Part shown: in pieces, positions 18,283 to 43,555 of the stretch
How positions within the stretch are numbered: the first letter of the stretch is position 1
How the letters are laid out: every line of letters starts with the position of its first letter
Assembly: GCA_018105865.1 (NCBI GenBank)
Contig: CM030836.1
Location: 19,624,003 to 19,688,002, forward strand
Reading direction: 5' to 3'
DNA length: 64,000 nucleotides
From: Metaphire vulgaris
Taxonomy: Eukaryota; Annelida; Clitellata; Crassiclitellata; Megascolecidae
Position numbers and translations under genes: made by a program
Notes under the pieces: model-generated
Told to the model about the DNA's origin: nothing
Database searches by the model: none
Seen by the model: the letters and a program-made list of their open reading frames with translations, nothing else

Positions 18283-21065
18283 TTATCTGTTATCCAAAGA
18301 GTTTCTTCTTTCTGAATATATTTAGTTATTTATTCACTTCTGGTTTGACTTTATGTAGCATCTTCCCTACTTGGATAATAGCACTTTCTCTACGTGGATA
18401 AGACATTACAAGAACTAGCAGTTGTTGGAAAGTTGTGGTTTTTTCATTCTCTTTCAGTTACTTTCAATCCGGCCATTTTTACAACCTCAGAGTTATGTTT
18501 TTTGCAGCAGATCTGCTGTTTTTGCAGGAGATCTGCTGTTTTAGTGTAAATAGTGGCCGCCAGTCAAGAGCAAAAGCTCTATTTAGACTGGATAAACTAC
18601 CGTTCATCTTTTCAACCGCTCTGTTGCTGGAGTTCTGCTGATATTGTTAACCAAGTCCTTTCAGGGTACTTCTTGAGCAATGTGAACTGGTACCTGCTGT
18701 GGGGCCCGCAGGCTTCCTGCTTCTACTGGTATTAATATTTCTATGATCTATGTACTAGTAGATTTCTGTTTAAATATTTCTGTAAATTTTGTGATGTTCA
18801 TTACTCTGGGGCTACTTTGTACTATGAAAAGATCATCTTGTGTTTGTATTTAGGGTTGTAATATTGTTTCTTGATCCCATTCTGTGTGTGTGCATGTACA
18901 GACTAAAAATACATGGGGAAATAGTGGGGGAGGGGTTGAGGTAGCCTGCAAAAATATGATAATTTTGTCTAGTTTACAATGATATATCTTTGCAAAGTCA
19001 TTTAGTTGAAACGTATAGGGTAATTTTATTTATCTCTATCATGTATGTCACCCTTTTTGTGCAGAACCCATCGTAACCTATTTGCTTGATCCATTAATTA
19101 GCTGCTGGCCCCCAATAAAGTCAGTTCATAGTCCTAACTGTAAAAGACTTTGGTTTGTTTTGAAAGCACCTGTACCAGTAATCTGATAGATGATTGCTCA
19201 TATTATGCCAGAGTGTGGTGTATGTGATAGGCCAGATGTACTGTATCTCCCGGGCCATAGTTACTTATTCCAGATGTCAGGAGATGGTGCAATCCTTGTT
19301 CTATCTATAGACCTGTACATTTTGACCTGTGAGAGACTAATTTAAGTAGGTGCATGTACATTGGTAAGTTCGTGTAATATTACCCCCCGGATACCATAAA
19401 ACTTGGTGTAGACTGTAGAACTTTTGATGTTCTTCCCGCTAGTGCAGGATGGAAAATATCTTGCCTGGGCCCTGGATAACTGAAGGTGAATTATGAGGGA
19501 CCATACAGTGGCTGTTTGCAAAATGTCTTTCTTTAAAGGTGTGGCACAATTTTGGGGCTTCATTGAATTTGTTTCACGCAGGAATTGCATAGTCCAGATT
19601 TTAAAAATTTCCTAGAAGGGCCCAGTATTAATAGAACCCAGGACTCCTGCTCTCCAGGAACATTTGTGTATAAATGTACCGGTAATTGATATTATGCCCG
19701 AATTCATATCTTGGCAGGAGATGTTTTATGTGTGCAGTGATGTTTCATTGCCATGAGAACCACTTCTGTGTCCAATTCAGTATTAATGATCTAGGTTTAA
19801 CTTCGAGTCAGTGACAAAGCAGCTGGCAGAAGTTGTCTAGCTGTTGTGGAATTCTGTGTTTGATGATTTCTTGCTTGTACATTGACGCGTAGATGGCGTA
19901 AAATCTGATTATGCCTTGTGGCAAAATTTTACTCCTGCAGGGATAAACTTATAGAGGGATTGATATAGATAGTGCTGGGGGGGGGGCGGCATTTTTTAAC
20001 AGTGGGAAATTTGTCAATCCATTTATTGAGGTAATTCACTGGTATTTAGGAAGATGATTTATGAATATGAGTTAGGATACTGTTTTTTAGCAGTTTTTGT
20101 GTTATGTATGAGGTGCAATAGCAGTGTACTGAGTTGAGTAGATTTGAAGATGTTAGCTACCATATTTGTGCAGATGTTTTGTACAATTTCTGGTGTTTTT
20201 GTTGATGAGTTTACATTCATCAGTTATTACAACAAGTGTTCACTGTCGTATGAACCATATCATGAACTGGATGTTCATTGTAAACTGTTATTTTTCCTGT
20301 CTTCCATGCAGACTTTCTTTTGGTTTAATCATGTAGAAAAAATGTTTGGAGATGGTCATGTCTTTGTTCCTACCAAAATGTCTGCATATTTCCTGTTGCT
20401 TTGTTTTCTAAACGACAAAGACATATATTTAACATGTTTGTTAAGAAACGACGTTGTCGGTATTTTACATGAAAATTGGCATGCCAATTTCTTCTTATTC
20501 CCAATTGATGCGTTGCTTTAGAATACCATATCTGGTTGAATACTGTATTCAAGACTGGAGAGTTACTTATCATAGCTGCAGATATAACATAGACTTTGCT
20601 CATTAATGACCTGCCAAACTCTGATGGCTCTTTGCCTCTTTGCATTGTCGAGGGCATGATGTATGAGTGTACACACCAGTTATACATCTGCACTTAATAC
20701 ATTGTGAACTCTTTCTTGTTCTGTGTGATTGATTTACGTGTAATATGCTTTTGGTGAATTAGAATGCTTGTCTTGTATTGGTGTGGCCTGGGGGGGGGAG
20801 GAGCTGGACCCCCTATTCTGACTAAGACTTGTAGTAGGATTTGCCCAAAGCCAATGAGGTATTGGGGTGGGGGGGATCATTAAACAGAATAAGTTAATGT
20901 GCAAAGAATTGCTTGACAATCCCCCCTTTTCTGGGAACCTGGCTATGCTGCCACTGTTGTCATGTATTGACCACAAGCCTTTAACCCTTAAACCACCAAA
21001 ACCTAGTATACTTGGCTCCTCCAATATATAATTTTTGCATACAGAGCTAAAGTGTGTGTGTTATT

Positions 21066-21148
21066 TTAACCCTATATTGGACAATTTTGCCTGGTTAACC
21101 GTATATTCACTATGTTGCCTGCAGTGCAGTTGTTCAATATAGGGTTAA
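21066..21148. mobile_element. TTAA-flanked piggyBac-like mini-hairpin
   Basis: TTAA-CCCTATATTGGACAA at the left pairs with TTGTTCAATATAGGG-TTAA at the right, giving about 15 bp of inverted arms. Both TTAA target sites are intact. It is a different arm sequence from the CCCCTTAACTGGG group but has the same size and target site. Confidence 0.7.
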
Positions 21149-21867
21149 GGGTTGAGAGGCAAGATACAGAACTGTCCATTGTATGATTAAATTACCGTAA
21201 ATTTCAAAATGAGAATTATTGTCTGAAGTCAAAGCTGTCAGACAACCGACTGTATGATCTGACATTTCATCGACAGAACATTAATGTAATATTGAGATGT
21301 ATTTACTGTATTCGATGAAGAATATTGGATTCCCATTTCCATTATGGCTGGCTTATGCATTAATGATTCTGTCGATAACATTGCACTGTTCCTCTGTCTG
21401 CATCTAGATGCTTGGTTGTGCATGCAAATGGTTTTCTCGGATGATTTGTATGGCAAGCAAACAGTATGCATTAATCAGCCCAGGCAGGGACTTTCGGGCT
21501 TAAGATTTTATAGACTGTTAAAGGGTACTTGAATGTATTGAATCATTTTGCCTGCTTGATGTCATATTCAATTTGGTGTCATATTGATTGAGTGTGGTAC
21601 TATGCACTCATAACTCATCAGGCTGTCAGCATTACATGTTTATTGAAGTAGTCAGGTCTTATTATTATTATTATTCTTGCTTGACTTTAATGCAGGTGAT
21701 ACGTTGAATTTACGATGGCTTCTTGACATGACACGACATGACATTGATGATGTTATGTATGCACTTTTCATTTAGATAATGCACCGTAAGTACATTTCAA
21801 TAGAAATCAACATTGAATTGATCAATAGAAATGTGAAATTTTGTCTTAGTTTCTTCAGATTTCATTT

Positions 21868-21869
<2 letters not shown>

Positions 21870-21946
<77 letters not shown>
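21870..21946. repeat. (TC)n microsatellite
   Basis: About 77 bases of uninterrupted TC dinucleotide. The poly-Ser/Leu frame over it is an artefact. Confidence 0.98.
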
Positions 21947-21950
<4 letters not shown>

Positions 21951-22501
21951 GCTTCCAAATGTTCCACGTTGCACATGTGGACTCCGTATTTATTTGAAAA
22001 ATCTTATTACGCTTTGTAAATATTTATATGATTTTTGAAAGTGGAATGGTTGCTTGCAAAATAGATATGATAAAATAGATTGTTAATTATCAGTTTTAAA
22101 TTATACAAATATGGTAGCTGCTAGGTGTTATCAGGTGTCATGTATTAGAGTTGTCCTCAGAATCGCTGAGTAAGGGTAACTTTAACTGGTAGTTCCTGCC
22201 TTTATTTTGCTCGTATTGTGCTCTTATTGCAAAAACAGGGCATTCGATAGTCACTTGATAGGATTTTGTCGTACGGCTTCCATTAGTTTCAACTGTTTCT
22301 ATATTTAATCTTAGGCTGTTTGTTATGGTACAAAGCCTGGGCTTTATAATATTTATTATACAGAAGAAATCTGGTTCAGGTCATGACCCAAATTGACCTG
22401 GCCTTATTTTAAAAATGATTTCTCTACTTTGAGTGTTCCGGTGCTAGTCTGGACCATCCTGTTGATTTCCAACAGGATGTTTTTCTCTGCTATGAGCAGA
22501 A

Positions 22502-22581
22502 CTACCCTAGGAAAAATACTTGTTGTTAATGGATCAGCTAGCTACCCTAGGAAAAATACTTGTTGTTAATGGATCAGCTAG
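22502..22581 (+). repeat. Perfect 2 x 40-bp tandem duplication
   Basis: Bases 22502-22541 are repeated exactly at 22542-22581. The unit starts CTACCCTAGGAAAAATACTT and ends GGATCAGCTAG. Absence of any mismatch suggests a recent duplication, or an assembly artefact. Confidence 0.95.
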
Positions 22582-23682
22582 TAAACTGTGTAAGTTTGAA
22601 CTTGCCATCTCAAGCTATTGTTTTTACAATCCATGGTTGAATTTAGCAGCAAATTTTGCATTTTAAATAATTCTCTGCTCCGACCGAACGATCTATGAAT
22701 ACAATGTTGTGGTTTCTAAACTAGCGTTTCGTTGGTTACTTTCTCTGAGACTTTTACCCTGCTAGCATTTTATATTGGTATTTATAATTTTTGATGATGC
22801 TGAACATTGTAAACAAGCAGCTACGATTTATTTCCTATTGCAATAACCTTTTTTATTTCCTCCACAGAAACTGTAATCAATTTGGACGTTACGTGGTAAA
22901 TTGAGTTTGAAATCTAATCAGTTTGTGTTGGTGTTTGGTTATGATTTTATAATCTAATAAAACGCAAATGCTCCAAATCAGTCTTGCTGCCCGGGAGTGT
23001 TAAGCCATAACACAGAGAAAGAAAGGTCAATACGTCTGATATGGATGAGTGGGAAATTGATTTGTCAGGTTTCAGCCGTCCTCAGAATCATCTTTACGTG
23101 GAGGTGCGGGGGGGGGGATCAGTGGCTAGGCACAGTGCTGTCACTGTAGTTATTGTAAAGGTTTCACTGTTTGCTGTTTATTTTTTAGCTAGCAGGCATT
23201 TTGCAATTAAGATGATGTTTGATTTTAGAATAATTGCAAGTCCGGTTAGTGGGGGGGGGGGGAGGCCTAATTTGCTTTGACCTTTGCTGCTCTTTGGTTC
23301 TCGTGTGGCAGTTAATTTTGTCTACTGGTAATTTTCACAGAAATATATTGCTGTGCTTCATCTTATTCGTCATAACTGTTCAGTGTTTACTGGAGTTTTG
23401 CATTTTGCAGGTACCTGCCTTTTTAAGGCAGCTGACAATAAAAATTTGCATATGCACTATTTGTTGGTACATTTTTTGATGCACCCTAGGCCATTGCTTG
23501 GCTTTCAGTTATTGTTACTACTATGCAGCAATTTGGTTCAGTCCTGCAAATCAGCTTAATGCTGTATTTGTTCAAGGGTTGGAGCATTGAAGTAGCCACA
23601 GATTGGGCACGGGTCCGGGCCCCCTATTCTGGATGGGATCAGTCATTGGTTTATTCGAAAATGTCGATATCTCCGCCCCCAC

Positions 23683-23832
23683 CTGGGATGTAGCCAAGAT
23701 TTTAGGTTGGGGGGCTAAAAAACCCAAGATTCACTCCCCTCCCTTCCTCTTGAGCCTGCAACACCATTTGGGGGGCTAGCTTTAGGCTTGGAGGGGCTTG
23801 AGCCCCCAAGCCCATGCCTAGCTACATCCCTG
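23683..23832. mobile_element. hAT-like MITE (CTGGGATGTAGC ends)
   Basis: CTGGGATGTAGCCAAG at the left is inverted as CTAGCTACATCCCTG at the right. The flanking 8-mers GCCCCCAC and CCCCCCAC match at seven of eight positions. The interior is rich in GGGGGG and CCCCC blocks, like the other G-rich MITEs of this window. Confidence 0.65.
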
Positions 23833-24569
23833 CCCCCCACATTTTGAAACTCTGGCTTTGCCAGTGGGGTTGGAGACACTACCCAGTATGTTTATTGAGG
23901 ATTGGGGATTTTGTCTACCTGCTGGTAGATGATTTGAGGATACCCTCAAAATTATGATAATTTGGTCTGTTTTTGCCATCTACTGCCCTCCGTCGGGATT
24001 GCAAGTTTTTGCTCCAGATGCATACACTTCTACCACTCATGGTTGTCCAGAGCAGCAATTCCATCTGAATTACGATTTCCAGGGTGTTTAGAGATATATG
24101 CCTGCCTTAATATTTGATATGCCTGTCACCTGCAGCAGTTTCTATGTACGAGTGTTTTTTGTCATTGATTGGAGTAATTTTGCATAGATAGCGTAATGTC
24201 TGTACATGCATTATGCAGTAAGTGTGTGTGTGTACTGAAGCAAGTGTGTTACTTTATGCATGAATGAAACAGATTTAAAAAGGCAGAGTAATCCACTACA
24301 TTACAGTTTCAGTACGTGTAACTGGGTCATAGTCAACTTGTAGGACATTTGGTGTACAGTGAACTCTTCTTTTGCAGTTGTACAAGTAATTACATAAGAT
24401 GTGCTGTGTACAGGAAAGGGTCTACGTCGTTCTGTTATTGCGTGTTACTGCATTTTTTGTCTATATTGTGTGTAAATATATGTTTTATAATGCAGTAGCG
24501 TGTTAGCAAGTGTAGCTGATTGATGATAGTGAAGAAGAGGTTTCGTATGATCATGCTTACGAGTTTTAT

Positions 24570-25003
24570 CATGGCCCAGGCAACAGAGTTCTGAACCCTT
24601 TGAAGTTCTACCTTACATGTCGCTTATATTCCAACACTGGATTACCGCATCTCTTGCCACAGTGCAAGCATTCACGAGTTCCATTTACCCTAATACGTTT
24701 TTCCATAATTGTAGTATCTTAATGAATTCCCTCACCATGTTCATCATTGTCTGTCTTGTAGTTTTGTGCATAGTAATCTAGATGATCTTGTAGGATCCTT
24801 AAGGACATGTTGTAGCCAAGACGTTTTTTGTTTGGAGAATATATTCCACCAACTCTTTGTAATAATACCGGTATGCATCTGTGTTTCCTAGAAAGTATGT
24901 TGCAACCAACCGAACGACACCCAAGGTAGTTTTTTCCTTTCCATGCAGCAAAAAGTAAAACTAGTAAGTTATCTTGAGAAAAATGCACAAATCTCAGGTC
25001 CAA
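24570..25003 (-). pseudogene. Reverse-strand relic with a Cys-rich motif, unidentified
   Basis: On the reverse strand, open frames separated by a stop read as protein-like sequence: one has NYLGCRSVGCNILSRKHRC and LRILQDHLDYYAQNYK, and a second near 24600-24700 has RECLHCGKRCGNPVLEYKRH. The CxxC and nearby His suggest a zinc-binding module. I recognise no family. It may be a decayed transposon-encoded protein or chance, and no splice-supported gene model emerges. Confidence 0.25.
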
Positions 25004-25152
25004 TAAAGACGCGTTCCTTCAGCTTTGCTTCACTTAGCCTCGAAAATTTTCCAGTGATATAGGGGCCTACTTGAGCACCTCTTCATTCTTACCCAATATG
25101 ATTTTGTTTGATTTTCATCGAGTCCTTACTGGTAATTCTGCCCGTCTGCAGA

Positions 25153-25330
25153 AGTACTGGCGACAAGTGACAAGCCTGACAGCGTCGTTACGGACATTAC
25201 ATTATGGTTTGACACTTGCCTTGTCAACCAAAAAGACAGAAGACATTAAGCAAGCGTCATTCATTGTTAACTACGCTTGCGGAAGAGACATGAACAGCAG
25301 CAGTTACCAATCGTTGTGTAGTGCAAGGGT
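25153..25330 (+). other. Possible orphan exon, unidentified
   Basis: An open frame preceded by an acceptor-like CCCGTCTGCAG and followed by GTGCAAGGGTAAAT encodes sequence starting KYWRQVTSLTASLRTLHYGL. The composition is less AT-rich than the flanks. There is no family match and no neighbouring exon, so this is a weak candidate only. Confidence 0.2.
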
Positions 25331-26090
25331 AAATTTGAAATGACTGATAGGCATCGTTATTGTCAGAAAATTGGAGAGAGAGAGACTGAGGGAATGAGAT
25401 AAGGGAGAGGAGAAGAGAAGCATTGATAGCTTATGTGCTAATGCTATTCTATATTACCTTCATAGAAAATGAATTATTTTATTATTAGTGGCTGAGTAAA
25501 TACAGATGTACAGATGTGAACAAAGGTGCATTCACAACGTTTGATGTACCAAGGATTTTAAGTTACATTTAAACGCCATCTATTGCTGATGGGGTTGAAA
25601 TTTTGCTATTTGTGGATCCAACACCCACTTGGGTTTGAAAATTTGTGGGTGGGACTGGTCCAACCCTTGCTGCTCTATTGAAAATTGATCACTGTTAGCC
25701 AAGACAACTAAACCTTTCTGAGTAATAACGAGATGCATTGATAGCATAATATCTATGCCACATGAATAAAGCCATTGTGTTATAAATGACATCCATTCTG
25801 GCATTCTCTGGGAATAATATATTATAACAAAGCCATAGAGCTATAGTAGTATAGTACAATCTATTTATTATGTATGAGGTATACCCAGTAATTCTGCTAA
25901 CAATGACAGCAGTTTGTTTAGAGTCAAGAGACAGTTTGTGGTTTGAAAAACACGCAGAATATAGTGAATTGTTAAGGGTAATTTGATGAACAAAATACTC
26001 CCACACCGTTTCTCTGCTTTGCAAACAGTTCTTAAAAACTACATAGAAAGTGAAAGTGAATTAAATTTGCACAAGTATACTTTTGTCTCA

Positions 26091-26170
26091 TTGACCCCTT
26101 AACTGGGGATCCTGGATATATCCGTCCATTTTGCATTGAGTTACAGTTAAATACACGGTTAAGGGGTTAT
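26091..26170 (-). mobile_element. piggyBac-like mini-hairpin, CCCCTTAACTGGG group, decayed ends
   Basis: The arms ACCCCTTAACTGGG and GGTTAAGGGGTTA and the core GTCCATTTTGCATTGAGTTA match the reverse complement of the copies at 51091 and 53060. The flanking TTAA sites have mutated to TTGA and TTAT. It is closest to 41717-41796, sharing GGATATATC and GAGTTACAGTTAAATACAC. Confidence 0.65.
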
Positions 26171-27825
26171 TTATTGCTGCATTTTAAAAATTGAAATTGA
26201 CAATAATCATCAAAAGTCAACTAAGTTATATAACAAACAAACAAACACAGAATTTCTGTCTTTCTTTTTGAATTTATTTATCATAAACAGAAGACATCTG
26301 CTTTAGACTTTTGAATTGTGGTATATTTCAGTTTATTTTATTAGAATATTACCACTGTAAAGTCCTTAATAATATTATGATAGTAATAGCAAACTTTTAG
26401 TCCGTGGCATAGCCAGAGTAGAACAGACGCTCTGGTTAAGAGCCATCACTGTCAGCATCCTGTTCAAATATCTCTCTCTCACTTGGACAACGGAATACTT
26501 TCGTTTTTACATCATAAATTATATCAAAAATATATAATAACAAAGATAGAGTAGCAACACCAATCTGATACATTGTTCAATAGTTCTAGAGTGTGGTTAG
26601 TTAACCTTTCCTAAGATCATACTAAACGTCAACAAAAGCGATGCACTTATCAGAATTATGACTTCACATGAAACGTAAAATAATAAACGTTAAAACCAAG
26701 TGTAATAACGACTTCAGTTGACTGGGGTGGTCAAAAGTGACTCCACTGGTACCGGTATTCAGTGCTACAATGTATTGCTAGCGCCACATAGCGAACAGAA
26801 ATTTATTTATGCAATACCAAGTAGGTAGGTCATAATGAAGCATGAGATATAGCTCGATATGGCTACTGTTTAGAATGCTTGGATTTTGTACAGTGCATTG
26901 TCAGAATCGTCGTGGGGTCTCTTTTTTTACCCCATTGGTAATTCCAGGGTTAATGCAACAGACATCAAGCTAAAAGGCAGAATTTGTATCGCAGTATATA
27001 CATTACACAACTTTGTAGGTAGTTTACATAGCAAGCAAGAAAATAATGACTATTGTTTGCACTTTCAAATAATTAATCATAAAACATCCACAGTAACGAT
27101 TTGACTTTTGTAACACATAATGCGTAGCCAGGATTTCCGGTAGGGGGAGGGGGTTGGATTTTAGTTTTGACCGTGACTGACTTTGCAAAAATCCTGACAA
27201 GCAAAAAAAGGGTTATCACCTCTATTATTCTCTGACAAGCAAAAAAGGGTCCTCTCCTCTTACTTAAACCTTTATACCTTTACAGTCTATAGCCAAGGGG
27301 GGTTTGACCACAAAAGTTGCATCAAACAAATTAAAAATGCATAGAAACTCATTAAAAATATTTTGTTTTCGACAGCCAAGGGGGGATTTTGACCCCCAAA
27401 CCCCCCTTGGCTATGCCACTGAAGTGAAGGATAGCATTGCACTTTCTTAGCATAAGTTCTATTGTGAACAGCACCAGTCACTTCAAATCCATCCACAAAA
27501 AAGTGAAATTATTCAATGTAATGATGAAAAATGAGATTTACTTATGTGCATATCATAAAAGGCGAAATCTAAGCTGCAACCAGAGACCAAGAAACTCTTA
27601 AATCCCCGAAACAGTGCATCTTTAAATTACCACTAACATTTGGCAAGCATGGCAAATCACAGAACTGAAAACTGACAACTTTCATAGTTAAAGAGCTGTT
27701 TTTTGAGCATCTGTCTCTCGCTGAGATAGGATAGAGAAGACTCGACTCACTGAATGTGTAAAAGGCATAACGTGATATCAGAAATTGTCTTTGGTTTCAA
27801 ATAATCCTAACAATGAAGCGGCGAT

Positions 27826-39898
<12,073 letters not shown>

Positions 39899-40206
39899 GA
39901 TTTTTCACTTTCTGACAGCCAACAATGATCTAATCACAAAATTAAACACCTACTGCAATCCGCATAAATATAAGGTAAAAAAGGCAACAGTAACACAGTT
40001 ATAGTAAATGCCCTTGATTTTTATAGCACCGTCTAGAGCGTGAACAATTTTCCAACAATAGAAGATCTGCTCAAAGAAAGGCCAAACTTAATCAAAAAAA
40101 GGGTGCATGCATGCGACAACCATAACCTAATATTATACACATTAAAACACTCAACTCCATACTCACCTTAATCAGTTCTGTCACTACCCTGTGCTGGAAC
40201 TGCCTT

Positions 40207-40304
40207 TGAGAAAAAAAATAATAATAAAATAATAGTAATAATAATAATAGTATTGTAGTATGAGTAGTAGAAGTTGTTGTTGTAGCAGCAGCAGCAGCAG
40301 CAGC

Positions 40305-40399
<95 letters not shown>
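40207..40399. repeat. Compound (TAA)n/(CAG)n microsatellite
   Basis: TAA units enclose a short CAG run near 40290-40305. On the right the tract abuts the reversed 3' end of a CR1/L2-like element (40399-40510), of which it is the tail. Confidence 0.95.
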
Positions 40400-40400
<1 letters not shown>

Positions 40401-40510
40401 TGATTTAAAGTGGATTAGGAGACAAAGTAAGCCTGAGTGAAAACCGTTATGCCTTCTCAGTGGCTGTCTGTAGATTCTAGAACTATCTGTATGTCTTGTA
40501 AATTTTCAAT
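40399..40510 (-). mobile_element. CR1/L2-like retrotransposon 3' end, reverse orientation
   Basis: TGTGATTTAAAGTGGATTAG and GTAAGCCTGAGTGAAAACC are the reverse complement of the tail words at 38735-38775 and 50774-50830. The (TAA)n tract on its left is the attached microsatellite tail. Confidence 0.7.
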
Positions 40511-40924
40511 TAATTTTTAAATCCAGACTGCCTCTTCTATCCCGGGCTTGCCAGCTGTATACTGTTGTCCGTATGTCTGGCCTGAATATCCTGGATTTGG
40601 ACGTGGTTCTTGTGCAGCCCTGATTTGGCAAGCCATTGATGCTCATATGCTTTTATAAAGCGGCACTGTAGAAGATGACAGTTTGATTGTATTGAAAATG
40701 TACTTGCAAAAGCAGTCAAATTAATTATAATTATCAAACAGTGTAATATATTAAGTCATAAATTCTGAATGAAATTCACCAGAATGCATGCATCAGTTGC
40801 AAGAGATCAACAATTCAACATGCCTAAATGAGAAACTCTGTCTAAATGTATAAAATTGTAAAAAAAACATCAACAATACTTTCTGATTGTATTTTACACA
40901 AAAACGGTGCACACACAGTCACAC

Positions 40925-41431
<507 letters not shown>

Positions 41432-41716
41432 GGTTTTACCAAACCTGTAATTGGAATTTTTAAAGTGAAAACTAAACTGACACTAAACAGCAGTCTCATA
41501 AATAATTCAATTCTTACAAGCACCTGCACTCAACTCTTCTGCAATTACGACACGTGACTGAGTGGGTCCTTGTAGGTCAATGAAGTGGTGCTGGTTGTTG
41601 CAAACGACTTGCATACTCCGTCAATCATACTCTTCATCACTTCTGTACAATTAATTAGCGAACGGTCGACTTTATCGCTTTCGATTTACATCCTCTTGAA
41701 AACAGGCCGTCTGCTT

Positions 41717-41796
41717 TTAACCCCTTAACCGGGAACCCCGGATATATCTGTCCATTTTACATTGAGTTACAGTTAAATACACAGTTAAGGGGTTAA
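41717..41796 (-). mobile_element. TTAA-flanked piggyBac-like mini-hairpin
   Basis: TTAA at 41717-41720 and 41793-41796 encloses CCCCTTAACCGGGAACCCCG and ACACAGTTAAGGGG. The core TGTCCATTTTACATTGAGTT is the reverse complement of the core of the copies at 51091 and 53060. Confidence 0.85.
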
Positions 41797-41939
41797 AGAA
41801 CTGTTCACTGTTCTTGTCTGTTCTTCTTTAACTGCTCAATCAGTTGGTGTTATTGTTTGTACATTTGTATGCTGCTGTTTTGTCAGGCACTTACAATAGT
41901 CAGCACGTAAATATGAAGATAATGGAATCCATTTTCACA

Positions 41940-42067
41940 TTTAACCCTGGATCATGCTAGATCCGGTGATCTGATCTCCAATTTTAAACGCCGAGGAATA
42001 AGCAGCCACTATGGTACCTAATTTCGAAAGTGCTATAGAAATTCACAAGATTTTAATTACTTACTTA
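41940..42067 (+). repeat. SINE-like repeat with TTAC tail, diverged copy
   Basis: GAGGAATAAGCAGCCACTAT, GTGCTATAGAAATTCACAAG and ATTTTAATTACTTACTTA match the 3' half of the repeat at 1353-1511. A second TTACTTACTTAG lies at 42169-42181. Confidence 0.55.
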
Positions 42068-42187
42068 ACATCAGCCACAAGATATTTGCAGCAAGAACCA
42101 ACATAAAAAATAAAAAATATAAATATAAAATGGTGCAATTATAGCCATGCTAAGACAGAACTAGGCTTACTTACTTACTTAGCATGA

Positions 42188-43555
42188 TTATAATAATAAT
42201 AATGTGATTTTAAGTGGTTTAGGAGGCTAAGTAAGCCTGTGTGAAAACCACTGATGTAACCATCTGCATTCAATAACCTAGTCTATCAAGATAGCCTTTG
42301 AATCCGTTTACTGTTTCAACTGTCACTCCCACCTCATCCAAACTGTTCCATTTGTCCACAACCCTTACACTCAACAAATTTTTCTTTCTTCGGCCAACCC
42401 TCTGCTTAAATAATTTGCACTTGCCTCTTGTGCTGCTATAGTGTGCCAATGTAAAGAATCAATCGTATGGTACATCTACTTTCCCAATCATTATTTTGTA
42501 TGTTTCTATCAAATCCCCTCTCTCTCTTCTCCTTTCTAATGTTGTCAGTCCACAATATTGAAGTCTTTTTTCATAGCTTAAATTATGGCACCCATTGACC
42601 ATCTTCGTTGCTCGCCTTTGCACTTTTTCTAAAAGTTCTATATCTTTCTTCAAGAATGGATTCCATGCCTGAACACAGTATTCTAGATGAGGCCTTACCA
42701 ATGACTTATAAAGTATCATGATTATATCTTTGCCTCGATTCACTATTGTCCTTTTCATAATTCCCAACATTTGGTTACCCTTTTTTGCTGCCTCCATGCA
42801 TTGGTGAGATGGATTCATACTTCTATGGATGATTACCCCAAGTCTCTTTCTTTTTCTGTTGTGGTTAGAACCTTCCCCCCTAAAGAATATTCATTACCAT
42901 TATTAGATTTCCCAACATGCATTACAGAACATTTATCAATATTGAAAAGCATCTGCCAGTCCACAGACCACTGAAACAATTTCCTTAGATCCTCCTGTAA
43001 AATTTTAGCATCATCCTCCGAGTCTATATTTCTGCATATCTTTGTATCATCGGCAAACTTTGAAATTTTGGATAGTAATCCTTCATCGATGTCATTTATA
43101 AATATTAGAAAAAGCAATGGCCCAAGCACTGAGCCCTGCGGCACTCCACTGATAACTCTTGCCCATTCCGAATGGCCTCCCCTAATGCCAACCTTCTGTC
43201 TTCTTCCCTTCAACCAATTTTGAATCCATCTGAGAATATTCCCCCTTATTCCACAGGCTTTCAGTTTGGCAGCCAGCCTTATGTGTGGCACTTTATCAAA
43301 AGCTTTGGCAAAATCTAAATATATTATGTCTACTGCCTTGCCCTCATCTAGTTCATCAAAAACCTCCTCCAGAAAGTCCAACAGGTTGGTCAGGCATGAA
43401 CGCCCCTTTGTAAATCCGTGCTGACTATCTTTAACAATTTTATGCCTAGTCAAATGTTCCAAAATGCTCTCTTTCAGTATTTTTTCCATAACTTTACCAA
43501 TTACAGAAGTTAGGCTCACTGGTCTGTGATTGCTTGGTTCACTAAAAGTCTTTAA
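42188..43555 (-). pseudogene. Decayed CR1/L2-like non-LTR retrotransposon reverse transcriptase
   Basis: This is the 3' half of the polymerase protein of a non-LTR element. From 43519 down it reads SLTSVIGKVMEKILKE, DSQHGFTKGRSCLTNLLDFL, IYLDFAKAFDKVPH, ISGVPQGSVLGPLLFLIFIN and the catalytic FADDTK, then the thumb region RRATKMVNGCHNLSYEKRLQ. It is 5'-truncated before 43550. One base is missing from a G run near 42833, shifting the frame, and an in-frame stop follows PYD at 42459. Beyond it the frame continues to VVDKWNSLDEVGVTVETVNG and a stop at 42270. The 3' end TTAAAATCACATTATTATTA is a microsatellite tail. It is non-functional. Clade (CR1, L2 or Rex1) is not settled by eye. Confidence 0.9.

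Larger units (their letters stand above)
17151..27825. other. Repeat-rich region between DYRK and PKC
   Basis: No family-recognisable gene in 10.7 kb. It holds the DYRK 3' flank, MITEs at 18202, 21066, 23683 and 26091, a (TC)n run, a 40-bp tandem duplication at 22502, poly-G interrupted repeats near 20790-20880 and 23590-23830, a possible orphan exon at 25165-25330, and a Cys-rich relic on the reverse strand at 24570-25003. The last 1 kb or so before 27826 should include the PKC 3' UTR. A direct GGGGGTTTG-rich repeat at 27127-27420 ends in CCCCCCTTGGCTATGCCACTG, which looks like another CAG-ended MITE. Confidence 0.5.
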
